A stretch of 64,000 bases of DNA from positions 194,030 to 258,029 of the forward strand of contig CAZOOK010000002.1 of the NCBI GenBank assembly GCA_964581385.1, read 5' to 3'. This document shows positions 1-8,535 of the stretch, one piece after another. The first letter of the stretch is position 1, and each line of letters starts with the position of its first letter. The position numbers and the translations under genes were made by a program. The notes beneath the pieces were generated by a model. It searched no databases. It saw only the letters and a program-made list of their open reading frames with translations, and was not told where the DNA came from. The DNA comes from CAZOOK01 sp964581385 (GTDB taxonomy: Bacteria; Pseudomonadota; Gammaproteobacteria; Nevskiales; Nevskiaceae).

Positions 1-134
1 CTCAACAACTATCACCTGTATTAGCGCATGCTGTCGTGAATCGGATACCAGAAGTTGTTTGGCGCGCCATAAATCCAGTAGCGCCAGGGTTTGTGTTCCT
101 TCTTGAGAAGAATAGAGAGTCGAAGGTGACTTGA
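1..134 (+). CDS. C-terminal fragment of an unidentified upstream gene (cut by window start)
   Basis: The third frame is open from base 3 to a TGA at 132-134 and encodes about 43 residues, ending LLEKNRESKVT. The peptide contains RAINPVAPGFVF, which reads like a normal protein tail, for instance of a transferase in a glycan cluster; no domain can be assigned from so little. It ends 42 bases before the next gene on the same strand, as expected inside an operon. The start lies outside the window. It could still be a chance open frame. Confidence 0.4.
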   Translation, partial: QQLSPVLAHAVVNRIPEVVWRAINPVAPGFVFLLEKNRESKVT

Positions 135-176
135 CTTAATAGATTGCTGAGAAATTCAGCTTTTTTGAGAGAGCCG

Positions 177-1691
177 ATGCCATTCAGAAGCATTCCGCGC
201 ATCCTTGTGGCGCTGCTCGCGGCAGCGTTGGCGGCGTCTCTCAACCTCGAAGCAACGAGTCTCTATGGTGCCGGTCTTTCGGTCGACTCTTCGATGTATC
301 TGCGCACTGCACAATCTCTGGTAGACGGGCATGGGATACCCGAGTGGATGGTACTTTGGCCACCGTTTTATCCAAGCATGCTGGCGTTAGGAAGCGCAAT
401 CTCAGGGCACAGCAATTTGCAAATGTGTGCGCGCATTTATGCTGCGCTTTTCCATGGGCTTATCGTTCTTGCCTCGGCATGGCTACTCGACCGCCAGCGC
501 ATGCGAAACTTCTTCCTATACGGCTCCGGCTTGATCGCCGTAGCGGTTTGCGAGCCGCTGTTCGACACGGCGATCTGGGCAACCTCTGAAGCCACCTTCG
601 TATTTTCAACTCTGATGGCATTGGGCTTTCTTGATGTGGCCGTTATTAGTCGCCGTTGGAAGTATCTATTTCTTGCGGCTGTCTTTTCCGCGGCCGCGAC
701 CGTGACGCGTTATATAGGGGTCACACTCATTTTGACCGGTGGGTTCGTTTTGATTTTCTGGCATGCGGAGCGGCAAGAGAATCGGCGATTCATCTTGCCC
801 TTTCTTGGAGCCAGCACTATCCCGCTAGTAATATGGGTAATCCGAAATCACCGCTTGACGGGAACCTTGACGGGCACCCGCTCCGTCGCGTCATCTCACC
901 CTTTCCACAGTGAACTCTTGCTCGCGGTCCAGACTGTAATCAAGTGGCCTTCTTTGCGCATCGCAAGTGCAGTTGCTTTCGGAACCGCGGTTCTATTTGC
1001 CGTAAACGGGAGGATGAAGAGAGTAAAAAAATATTCTGAAGGCGAATTTTCGCAGCCAATGTTTGCTTTGCTTTGGTTTTCCCTGATATTCATAGCTTCA
1101 ATTGCCATTCTCGAATGTCTGATTCAGTTCGATGAACCTAATTTTCGCTTGATGATTCCCGTCACAGGCGCGGCCTTTCTCTACATGCTCGCATGGTGCG
1201 ATCGTTTGGTCGGTTGGATGGAAGAATATAGACGCTGGATAGGAAGAGCCACTGCCGCGGTGCTCAGCGCCATTCTGATTGTGGGGCCGTTGTCGAGCAC
1301 CTTCTCCGCTGCACGCGCCGATTCCATTGAAGGCGCTGGAGGTTTCAATACTCGTTACTGGCACGAACATCCGTTGATCAACTATGTTTCCCGGAATCCG
1401 ACCGATCGGAAATTCGCGAGTAATACGCCGGAGGTCTTTTATCTTTTGCTGGGAAAGGATGTTGCGCTAACACCAAAGAAGCAATCAGATGAAAGATATC
1501 CGCAAGGACTCGACGGAACATGGCCGGAGCAGCCTCATACATTGCTGGCGTGGTTTGGACGGAATGCGTGGAGAAGCTATCTGGTTGATCTTGATTCGCT
1601 CTCAAATGTCGCGGATATGCAATTGGTAATGGACTTTTCTGACGCCGTATTGCTCGACGTGTCGCCTCATTCCGGGAATCATGAGAAGTAG
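177..1691 (+). CDS. GT39/ArnT-like polytopic membrane glycosyltransferase
   Basis: A 504-residue polytopic membrane protein with about ten hydrophobic segments followed by a soluble C-terminal part of about 120 residues. The first loop has an acidic residue after TM1 (D37, in GLSVDSSMYLRTAQ) and then WPPFYPSMLAL (from about residue 61), matching the loop-1 Asp and the xPPLYPxLLA pattern of GT-C enzymes such as PMT/ArnT. These enzymes move a sugar from a polyprenyl-phosphate donor at the periplasmic face. The ATG at 177 was chosen over the in-frame TTG at 144 because a GAGAGAG Shine-Dalgarno-like tract lies just before it. It heads a glycan cluster, which supports a role in polysaccharide assembly; donor and acceptor are unknown. 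Confidence 0.7.
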   Translation: MPFRSIPRILVALLAAALAASLNLEATSLYGAGLSVDSSMYLRTAQSLVDGHGIPEWMVLWPPFYPSMLALGSAISGHSNLQMCARIYAALFHGLIVLASAWLLDRQRMRNFFLYGSGLIAVAVCEPLFDTAIWATSEATFVFSTLMALGFLDVAVISRRWKYLFLAAVFSAAATVTRYIGVTLILTGGFVLIFWHAERQENRRFILPFLGASTIPLVIWVIRNHRLTGTLTGTRSVASSHPFHSELLLAVQTVIKWPSLRIASAVAFGTAVLFAVNGRMKRVKKYSEGEFSQPMFALLWFSLIFIASIAILECLIQFDEPNFRLMIPVTGAAFLYMLAWCDRLVGWMEEYRRWIGRATAAVLSAILIVGPLSSTFSAARADSIEGAGGFNTRYWHEHPLINYVSRNPTDRKFASNTPEVFYLLLGKDVALTPKKQSDERYPQGLDGTWPEQPHTLLAWFGRNAWRSYLVDLDSLSNVADMQLVMDFSDAVLLDVSPHSGNHEK

Positions 1692-1827
1692 CGGCTTGGA
1701 TGGCCGCTTCGGGTGTCGCGTCAAAATAACGCAAAAATCGTTCTAATAACATAAACTTCAGTATCGAATCGGCCGATATAAAGGGATGCATTGATGCTGT
1801 ATCGTGTTATTTCCTTGGAAAAATCAC

Positions 1828-3009
1828 ATGTCGAAAAAAAGTGACGAGCCTTTCCTGGTATTTGGTGCTCCGCAGATCTGTGAGGAGGAAATTGCAGAAG
1901 TAGAAGCTTGCATGCGATCCGGATGGTTGGGAACAGGACCACGCGTCGCGCGCTTTGAATCCGAATTTGCAGCCTACAAGGGCACGGTGCCGGCAAGAGT
2001 AGCTGCCGTCAATTCCTGTACCGCGGCGCTGCACGTTAGTATGGTCGCTGCTGGGCTAGAACCCGGAGCGGAGGTCATCACTACGCCGCTGACCTTCTGT
2101 GCAACCGTCAATGCGATCATCCACGCGGGACTGTCGCCAGTCCTTGCTGATGTCGACCCTGTTACGCAGAACATCGATCCCGATGCCATCGAAGCAGCTA
2201 TTACTCCTCGTACCCAAGCGATCCTGCCCGTGCATTTTGCCGGTCGGCCCTGTGACATGGATCGCATCATGTCTATCGCTGATAAACATAATCTGGTCGT
2301 CATAGAAGACTGCGCACATGCCATCGAGGCGGAATACCATGGCCGCAAAACCGGCACCTTCGGAGATTTTGGCTGCTTCAGCTTTTACGTAACGAAGAAT
2401 GTTATTACCGGCGAGGGCGGAATGATTCTGGGCCGCGTTGATCATCACATCGCCCGTGCCCGCACGCTCGCACTGCACGGAATGAGCAGGGACGCTTGGC
2501 ACCGATTCGGTGACAAAGGTTATCAGCACTACCAAGTGGTCGAGTGTGGCTTCAAGTACAACATGATGGACATTCAGGCGGCCATTGGCATACATCAACT
2601 CGCGCGCGTCGAGCAGAACTGGAAACGACGTGCCGAAATTTGGGGGGAATATATCGACGCGTTCCGTCAATCCCCAATTGGGTTACCAGCGCCACCCGAA
2701 CCTGATACGCGTCATGCCCACCACCTGTTCACGGTACACGTCGACGAAGCAGCATGCGGAATATCGCGTGACGAGCTACTGGAGACTATGAACAGCGAAC
2801 GCATCGGCAGTGGTGTCCACTACCTTTCGATTCCCGAGCATCCCTATTATCAGACCCGCTACGGCTGGCAGCCGCATAACTGGCCGAATGCGATGCGCAT
2901 CGGGCGCCAGACCATGAGTCTTCCACTGTCGGCTAAACTAACGGATTCGGATGTTGCGCGCATCATCGGCTGTGTCAACAACGCCCTGCGTCAGCAGTTA
3001 CCGACCTAA
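1828..3009 (+). CDS. DegT/DnrJ/EryC1-family sugar aminotransferase
   Basis: A 393-residue PLP-dependent enzyme of the family that converts keto-sugar nucleotides to amino sugars, normally with glutamate as donor. Visible hallmarks are the N-terminal substrate loop (GWLGTGPRVARFE), NSCTAALH, the cofactor aspartate in VVIEDCAHA (D161) and the Schiff-base lysine in FYVTKNVITGEGG (K190). All catalytic positions are intact and the length is normal for the family. The ATG at 1828 begins at MSKKSDEP; an upstream GTG at 1804 is less likely. A TATAAA at 1775-1780 could be a -10 box. It sits 12 bases before a FemAB-like acyltransferase gene, suggesting the new amine is then acylated. Confidence 0.88.
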   Translation: MSKKSDEPFLVFGAPQICEEEIAEVEACMRSGWLGTGPRVARFESEFAAYKGTVPARVAAVNSCTAALHVSMVAAGLEPGAEVITTPLTFCATVNAIIHAGLSPVLADVDPVTQNIDPDAIEAAITPRTQAILPVHFAGRPCDMDRIMSIADKHNLVVIEDCAHAIEAEYHGRKTGTFGDFGCFSFYVTKNVITGEGGMILGRVDHHIARARTLALHGMSRDAWHRFGDKGYQHYQVVECGFKYNMMDIQAAIGIHQLARVEQNWKRRAEIWGEYIDAFRQSPIGLPAPPEPDTRHAHHLFTVHVDEAACGISRDELLETMNSERIGSGVHYLSIPEHPYYQTRYGWQPHNWPNAMRIGRQTMSLPLSAKLTDSDVARIIGCVNNALRQQLPT

Positions 3010-3021
3010 CTGATATAAACG

Positions 3022-4041
3022 ATGACCCAATGTCTCGTACGCGAGCTTCACGACCAGCCCGCTGACTGGGCACCGCCATCGCCTTCCAGTTGCGGACTCG
3101 ATGTCTGGCACACCGAACCTGCGCTAACGTGGATAGGCGATTTTCTGAGAGCGAAATCGTCGTGGCTGGAAGTCAGCGACGCTATGGGCCGTGCCGGTCT
3201 GCGCTTTGTGGTGCGGCATTTGCCACTGGGTGTGCTTCTAGGATCGGCGTACCCATACGGCGCTATTGAAGGCGACGTCACATGCTTCTTGCGCAATCTT
3301 GAGGCCATCCGGTCAGCACTGTTACGCCAACGCATCGTGCGCCTGGAAATTCCCTTCACTGGCGAATACCTCACACAGTTCCCGGAACCAATACCTCCAG
3401 GCGCAGATGGAACAATGGGACAACGGCTAGCCGCGGTACGCCAAGTTTTAGATCTCAGTGCGTTTTCGTCCGATCAGGATCTCGAGAAAAGTTTTGAACC
3501 CAATCTGCGGTGGGCGCTTCGCAAATCAATACGCAGCGGCTGCAAGGTCAGAGCGGCCACTTTGAATGACGTTCCCATCGTGCAATCCCTCTATGAAACG
3601 ACGATGCGGGCGAAAGGAGCGCCGGTCAACTATGGCGCGGAACGCTTTTCCGGGATCATCGAAAGTCTGACGTCACGCGATCTTGGATGCGTTTACCTCG
3701 GCACGGTCAACGACGCTCCGGCAGGAATGGCTGCCGTAATCGGTGGGGCAAATTCACAGCACCTGGTGCAGGTTGCAGTCCCGCCGCAATGGCATCCGAC
3801 CAGACTCGGCGAACTGCTCATCGCGACAACCATCCGCGATGCGCTCGCGAGACATAAGCGCTTTTTCGATTTCATGGCCAGCCCCATAGAAGATGAGGGA
3901 TTGATTGCGTTCAAGCGCAAATGGGGAGGTACCACGGAACCAATTCATCACCTTGTTATTCCAGCCGCCCCGTTAATCGCGCAGGCCATAGATGGTGCGC
4001 GCTGGATAAATCGCAAGCTGGCAAAGCATCATGTTCGTTGA
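3022..4041 (+). CDS. FemAB-like GNAT-fold acyltransferase (first copy)
   Basis: A 339-residue soluble protein with the layout of FemAB/GNAT_6 proteins: a degenerate N-terminal GNAT half and a C-terminal half with VYLGTVNDAPAGMAAVIGG, then QWHPTRLGELLIATTIRDAL and FDFMASP..EGLIAFKRKWGG. The last segment (small-xx-EGLxxFKxxWGG) is the typical ending of this group. Relatives add an acyl or aminoacyl group to an amine of a lipid-linked precursor, and many sit in exopolysaccharide loci. It follows the DegT aminotransferase by 12 bases and overlaps the flippase start by 11, so an operon is likely. Donor and acceptor cannot be deduced. Confidence 0.7.
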   Translation: MTQCLVRELHDQPADWAPPSPSSCGLDVWHTEPALTWIGDFLRAKSSWLEVSDAMGRAGLRFVVRHLPLGVLLGSAYPYGAIEGDVTCFLRNLEAIRSALLRQRIVRLEIPFTGEYLTQFPEPIPPGADGTMGQRLAAVRQVLDLSAFSSDQDLEKSFEPNLRWALRKSIRSGCKVRAATLNDVPIVQSLYETTMRAKGAPVNYGAERFSGIIESLTSRDLGCVYLGTVNDAPAGMAAVIGGANSQHLVQVAVPPQWHPTRLGELLIATTIRDALARHKRFFDFMASPIEDEGLIAFKRKWGGTTEPIHHLVIPAAPLIAQAIDGARWINRKLAKHHVR

Positions 4042-5461
4042 AAGATTGTTTCGGTTTCTGCAACTTTTTGCGACCAATGCGTTAACCAAAGTATGCTGGG
4101 CTGCATCGCTGATTTTGCTGCTTCGCAGTCTTGGGCCAGAGCAGTTCGGCACACTAGTCACTCTTTGGGCCTTATCAAGCCTCGCAGCAGGTGTGACAGA
4201 CTTGGGCGTCAGTCAAGTATTGCTTCGTGAAGGCGCGCGGCAACCCGAAATCGCTCGTTCTCTGGCAAAACAGGTGCTGCGGATTCAAATTGGCGTCTCT
4301 GTTCTAGTTGCGATCTTGTTGATGACGTATGCGGAATATGTAATTCCCGTCAAGGGAGTCTCCGCTTCGACACGCGTCTGGATCATCTTCTGCGCTGTGG
4401 CAGCATCACTAATTGACCGCTTCCAGAATCTATTTACCGTGTTCAGCCAACTCACCGGCGGCTTCAAACGCTATATGCGATGGCGCTCGCTCGGCTTTGT
4501 TGCGGCATTAGCTGGATTTGGCATTACGGTACGCGCCAATGGTGGATTGGCCGGCGTCAGTTCTGTATATCTGTTCGCAATGGCGGCAACCTCAATTTTT
4601 ATGGGGCAATCAACTTGGAACGCCCTCCCCGATTCCGGAACATCTTCTGCCGAGCACAAATCAATAGATCTGCTCCGCAACGGTCTTCCGTTCCTTTCGG
4701 TATCTGTGCTGACGCTTGCATACGGACGGGTCGAAGTTTCCATACTTGGTAGCATCGGCCAAATCAGTATGGCCGGAACCTATCACGCCATTTATCAAAT
4801 CGTTCTGCTCGCATACTCCCTGTCAGCCATTTGGTTTACCGTGGTATATCCAAAGCTCTACGAGTACCGCGGCGACAAGCTACTGTTGTCAAGTGACTTC
4901 TCGACTTGTGCACGGTCGTTGGCGTTCCTGGCTTGGTGCTGTGCCTTGCCGCTGTTTCTCTATGCGAAGCCGATTAGCGCTATTATTGTTGGCGGCGACT
5001 CGGCTGCAGCTATCCAACTCCTCCGATGGCTGGCACTATTAATTCTGCTGATGCCCGGCACCGCGGCGCTGAACTTCCTGTTGCCTCTTGATCTGATATG
5101 GCAGCGCGTTATATGCGATGCCTTGGGGATTGCCGTAACCGTATCAGGTGTCTTGCTGGCAGCATCTGCGGGATCAATGATCGGGATCGCGCTTTCGGCT
5201 ACCGTTGGATACGCTTCTGCAATTGCCGTGGCCTCTTTTTTTGTGAGGAAAAGTGTTTCCATAAATTGGCATGTTCCATGGTGTGCTCTTTCGTCATTGG
5301 CGTGTCGCGCCCTGCCCTTAGGCGCGCTGCTATGGGCTTTATCCATCCCATGGTGGATCGGGAGCTGTATTTACTTGACGCTTTTCTTCACAGCCACTCT
5401 GTTGACAGGCTATTTTTCTCCGAAAGAGATCGCTATATGGCGTCAGCTTCGCACAGGCTAA
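4031..5461 (+). CDS. Wzx-type polysaccharide flippase (MOP/MATE-like)
   Basis: A 476-residue integral membrane protein with roughly twelve to fourteen hydrophobic helices. The N-terminus (MFVERLFRFLQLFATNAL) and the following LRSLGPEQFGTLVTLWALSSL are typical of Wzx/RfbX O-unit flippases, where a conserved LGPxxFG motif follows TM1. Such proteins carry undecaprenyl-diphosphate-linked oligosaccharides across the inner membrane. It is translationally overlapped with the preceding FemAB-like gene and lies centrally in the cluster. No polymerase (Wzy) or length regulator is present in the window, so any Wzx/Wzy pathway would have to be completed elsewhere. Confidence 0.85.
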   Translation: MFVERLFRFLQLFATNALTKVCWAASLILLLRSLGPEQFGTLVTLWALSSLAAGVTDLGVSQVLLREGARQPEIARSLAKQVLRIQIGVSVLVAILLMTYAEYVIPVKGVSASTRVWIIFCAVAASLIDRFQNLFTVFSQLTGGFKRYMRWRSLGFVAALAGFGITVRANGGLAGVSSVYLFAMAATSIFMGQSTWNALPDSGTSSAEHKSIDLLRNGLPFLSVSVLTLAYGRVEVSILGSIGQISMAGTYHAIYQIVLLAYSLSAIWFTVVYPKLYEYRGDKLLLSSDFSTCARSLAFLAWCCALPLFLYAKPISAIIVGGDSAAAIQLLRWLALLILLMPGTAALNFLLPLDLIWQRVICDALGIAVTVSGVLLAASAGSMIGIALSATVGYASAIAVASFFVRKSVSINWHVPWCALSSLACRALPLGALLWALSIPWWIGSCIYLTLFFTATLLTGYFSPKEIAIWRQLRTG

Positions 5462-5484
5462 TTGCTCGATAACGGTTAGATGCC

Positions 5485-6246
5485 ATGCACTTCCGAAAGG
5501 TGGAGAAACACTACGACCAGCTGGCACAATTTGGCCCCTATGGAACATTAGCTCCACACAATCGGGGTGGGCAAAAAGCGCAATATGTGGCCGCTGTTTT
5601 CGATGCGGCATTGATACCGGCATTATTGAATGCCGGCCAATTTAAAGCGCTTCTTGATTTTGGCTGCGGAACAGGGATCTTCCTGCACAAGAGTGCGATG
5701 ATTGGCGATTTCCTAGTCGGAATTGATCTTTCCAGCGGCATTCTTGAAACCGCGCGAAACTTTTGCGCGGGAATCTCCAATATCATCTTTGCCAAGGTCG
5801 ATGGCATGCGGCTTCCGTTTGACGCTCACTCGTTTGACCGGGTCATTGCGAGAGAATCGCTCTGTTATGTCCCTGACGAAAAACTAATAGAGGTGTTAGC
5901 CGAAATTTATCGTGTTTTAACACCTGGCGGAATCTTTCTTCTACTTGACCAGATTTCCGTAAGCCCTAAGTGGCGACAACATCCCGATGCTCCAAATCTG
6001 ACAAAGCGGCCATCCAACGTTATTCAGCGCGCGCTCTCGACTGCCGGCTTTCATGTTGAAGAGGAGCGGGTTGTGCGCGCACCGAGATTTCCGTGGATAT
6101 ACTTGATTTGGATCGGCTTTATTAGTAGCCGATATATCAGTAGATTAGCTCGGGCTGAGGTGGCTTGGCATAGACGTACATCGTTGATGAGTGGACGTCG
6201 CTGGCATAACTCACTATTTATTGCCCGGAAGCCAGTCAATGAGTAG
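5485..6246 (+). CDS. Class I SAM-dependent methyltransferase
   Basis: A 253-residue Rossmann-fold methyltransferase. Motif I is ALLDFGCGTGIFL (DFGCGTG at residues 58-64); LVGIDLSSGILE supplies the acidic residue at the end of strand 2; DGMRLPFDAHSFDRV and the post-motif IYRVLTPGGIFLLLDQ follow. This is the Methyltransf_11 pattern. The C-terminal region (RFPWIYLIWIGFI) is hydrophobic and could associate with membrane. It starts 23 bases after the flippase gene and overlaps the second FemAB-like gene by 8 bases, so it is probably co-transcribed and may methylate a sugar or lipid carrier intermediate. The substrate is unknown. Confidence 0.85.
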   Translation: MHFRKVEKHYDQLAQFGPYGTLAPHNRGGQKAQYVAAVFDAALIPALLNAGQFKALLDFGCGTGIFLHKSAMIGDFLVGIDLSSGILETARNFCAGISNIIFAKVDGMRLPFDAHSFDRVIARESLCYVPDEKLIEVLAEIYRVLTPGGIFLLLDQISVSPKWRQHPDAPNLTKRPSNVIQRALSTAGFHVEEERVVRAPRFPWIYLIWIGFISSRYISRLARAEVAWHRRTSLMSGRRWHNSLFIARKPVNE

Positions 6247-7270
6247 TCTTGTCGCAAAGAAAATTGACGTGGCAACTTACCAAAATTTTCTTGCGGCGAG
6301 TAACCATTCAGCGTTTCATCGCATGGAATGGGTACAGCTCTTAGTGCGATGCTTCAAGCTTAAGCTGGTACTCGTTGGTTTCTTTTCCGGCGATCGGTTA
6401 GTAGCCGTTTCACCTGTTGTTGGCCGCCGACTGGGACTAATACCAATCTGGGGCGCTCCACTGAGAAAAATTGGCACTCCTGCGGCAACTCCACTATGCA
6501 GTCCTGCGGAATATTGTGCTGAAGCTGGACATGCCTTAAGAATCTGGGCGCGCGCCAATAATGTCGCCTACTTGCAGGCGACGGTTCCCGCCAATATTCC
6601 CGTTGAAGGTCTGCATATAAACCGCAAAGAAATTTTGTATAACCTGGAGCTCGATCTCACCCCGCCACTGGAAGAGCTCTGGTCCACGTTAGCACAACAA
6701 AAATCGTGCGTGCGGGCCGCTCTTCGGAATGGCGTCAGACTGCATTGGAAACGTGGGCGGGCTTTGCTTGATAGCCTTAGCCCCATGTTAAGAGACACCT
6801 ACGAAAAGCAGGGAATTGAACCTAACCATCCCCTTCGGCTATACGAAGAGATTCTTGAAAGACAAAATGAGCTTGGAATTGGTCTACTATGCGCGACTCA
6901 TCAAGGGCAAGTCATAAGCATGATTTGGACGCTGCATGACAGCAATACATGCTATTACTGGGATGCCGTTTCCCTGAATCGCGCCAGAGACGTTAAAGCC
7001 AATCATTTACTGGTTTGGTGCCTCATTCGTTGGGCCAAAAATAGAGGATTGAAAACCCTTGACTTTGTCGGTGGCGGAATTGGCAGAGAAGGCAATCGAC
7101 CCGGCATCGGGCGATTTAAGCAGTCTATGGGCGCCAAACCAAAAACTTACAACGTATTTTATTGGTATAACCCGCTGCTCGGCATAGCTCTTGATATTTA
7201 TCGTCTCTTGCAGCGTGTCAAAATGAGCCGGTCGCGTAATCCGACAATCAATGAACCTGCACAACGCTGA
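6239..7270 (+). CDS. FemAB-like GNAT-fold acyltransferase (second copy)
   Basis: A 343-residue protein of the same FemAB/GNAT_6 class as the gene at 3022 but only distantly similar. Recognisable segments are FHRMEWVQLLVRCF near the N-terminus, then LLCATHQGQVISMIWTLHDSNTCYYWDAVS, NHLLVWCLIRWAKNRGLKTLDFVGGG and GIGRFKQSMGAKP, the usual G-x-FKxxxG ending. The ATG at 6239 overlaps the end of the methyltransferase gene, and its 3' end overlaps the following DegT-like gene by 20 bases, indicating tight coupling. By analogy it transfers an acyl or aminoacyl group to an amine on a lipid-linked sugar. Having two such enzymes in one cluster suggests two substituted positions or residues. Confidence 0.68.
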   Translation: MSSLVAKKIDVATYQNFLAASNHSAFHRMEWVQLLVRCFKLKLVLVGFFSGDRLVAVSPVVGRRLGLIPIWGAPLRKIGTPAATPLCSPAEYCAEAGHALRIWARANNVAYLQATVPANIPVEGLHINRKEILYNLELDLTPPLEELWSTLAQQKSCVRAALRNGVRLHWKRGRALLDSLSPMLRDTYEKQGIEPNHPLRLYEEILERQNELGIGLLCATHQGQVISMIWTLHDSNTCYYWDAVSLNRARDVKANHLLVWCLIRWAKNRGLKTLDFVGGGIGREGNRPGIGRFKQSMGAKPKTYNVFYWYNPLLGIALDIYRLLQRVKMSRSRNPTINEPAQR

Positions 7271-8477
7271 TCGCTTTCAACCTGAGAAGCCGGATCGCTA
7301 CCGGCTGCCGCCGGTTGTCCAACCGAACTGGCGGCTGAGAGATCTTGAGGGTGCGTTGCGCCCAGACAAGCTTGATCGCTTGACCGATCAAATCCGAAGC
7401 CGATATGGCGTGCGCTATTGCGTCCTTTTAGATCGTGCGCGATCTGGGCTCTTCTTGCTCGCCAAGCTCCGCGAACTTTCGGGGGAGTGGCTACTAACGT
7501 CGATCATGCATCGCCCAACAGCGGTACTGTTACGCCAGTATTGCGCTGGACTGGCGTTCGTCGACGTACGATCAGACTTTACAGTTGATCCTGCGTCCGT
7601 AGAGCGCATGATCACGGCCGGTAGCAGGGCTCTCGTTGCTACCCATACGTATGGAAAAGCGGCTGATGTACGAACTCTTCGCCGGCTTGCTGATAGAAAT
7701 AATTTGTTTTTGATAGAGAACGCGGTCCATCTTGCCGGAGGAGCTTCAGTCGACGGCCGTTTGCTCGGCAGCTGGGGCGACGCAGCGATTCTCAGCTTCA
7801 ATGTGGACAAACCGTTGGGGGCAATTCTGGGCGGCGCTTTGCTTACCAATCGGGAAGACGTCTGGCGTTCTGTATCCTCCCAGCCCCTGAGCGTCCCAAA
7901 CACGAAAGAAACCTGGGATCGAATCTTCAGCACTTACCTTGCATATCGCCTGAAGCCAGCGATCCTTCGACTAGGTTTGGGCCAATCTCATCGCGCGGCA
8001 TCTGACAGCGTGAACGAAACGGAAGCGTTTCGGCTGGACAGCTATGCGACTTATCAACCTCGTGCTATCCATAATCTACAGGCCACAATTGCTCTGAACT
8101 GCTTTCTAAAGCAGGACAATGTCATTTCCAAACGCCAACACAATGCGGAAAAGCTGAGCGCTGCGTTGAGAGATATTCGGGAACTGCAGCTGCCGGAATC
8201 GACAGCTCAGCAACCGCATACCTTTACCTATTATCCGATTATGCTGGGGACCCATGATCGTCTGGAGTTGGGTAGCAAGCTCGCGCAATTGGGAATCGAA
8301 ACAAAATGGCGCTACCCCCCTTTGCATCTTCAGCGGGATTTTTCTGATATCCGCCGCGATACTTTACCGATAACTGAGATTATTTGGCGTAAGCACCTGC
8401 TTCTCCCGGCAGGCCCATGGAGCAACGATTCGCAGATTGATTATCTAGCGAATGCACTCCATTCATTGCTCCCTTGA
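7251..8477 (+). CDS. Divergent DegT/AHBA-family PLP protein (Asp-to-Asn change at cofactor site)
   Basis: A 408-residue fold-type I PLP protein related to DegT/DnrJ/EryC1 enzymes. The Schiff-base lysine is present in LSFNVDKPLGAILGGAL (K187), and the HTYGKAADVRTLRRLADRN segment aligns with the usual cofactor region. However, the aspartate that normally binds the pyridine nitrogen (IEDxAH) is Asn157 in FLIENAVHLAGG. The usual NGTAALH-type motif is replaced by LDRARSGLFLL. It may therefore act on an unusual substrate, run a non-transamination reaction, or serve as a regulatory subunit. It overlaps the preceding FemAB-like gene by 20 bases and is the last + strand gene of the cluster. Confidence 0.75.
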   Translation: MNLHNADRFQPEKPDRYRLPPVVQPNWRLRDLEGALRPDKLDRLTDQIRSRYGVRYCVLLDRARSGLFLLAKLRELSGEWLLTSIMHRPTAVLLRQYCAGLAFVDVRSDFTVDPASVERMITAGSRALVATHTYGKAADVRTLRRLADRNNLFLIENAVHLAGGASVDGRLLGSWGDAAILSFNVDKPLGAILGGALLTNREDVWRSVSSQPLSVPNTKETWDRIFSTYLAYRLKPAILRLGLGQSHRAASDSVNETEAFRLDSYATYQPRAIHNLQATIALNCFLKQDNVISKRQHNAEKLSAALRDIRELQLPESTAQQPHTFTYYPIMLGTHDRLELGSKLAQLGIETKWRYPPLHLQRDFSDIRRDTLPITEIIWRKHLLLPAGPWSNDSQIDYLANALHSLLP

Positions 8478-8535
8478 GCTTACCTCGAACATACGGCTCA
8501 TCAATATATAACTGACGATGGAATTTCAGAGTTTT

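Noticed and set aside
1692..1720. Terminator after the GT39-like gene (AGCGGC / GCCGCT stem)
   Set aside because: The stem is short and no T-run follows; co-transcription with the next gene cannot be excluded.
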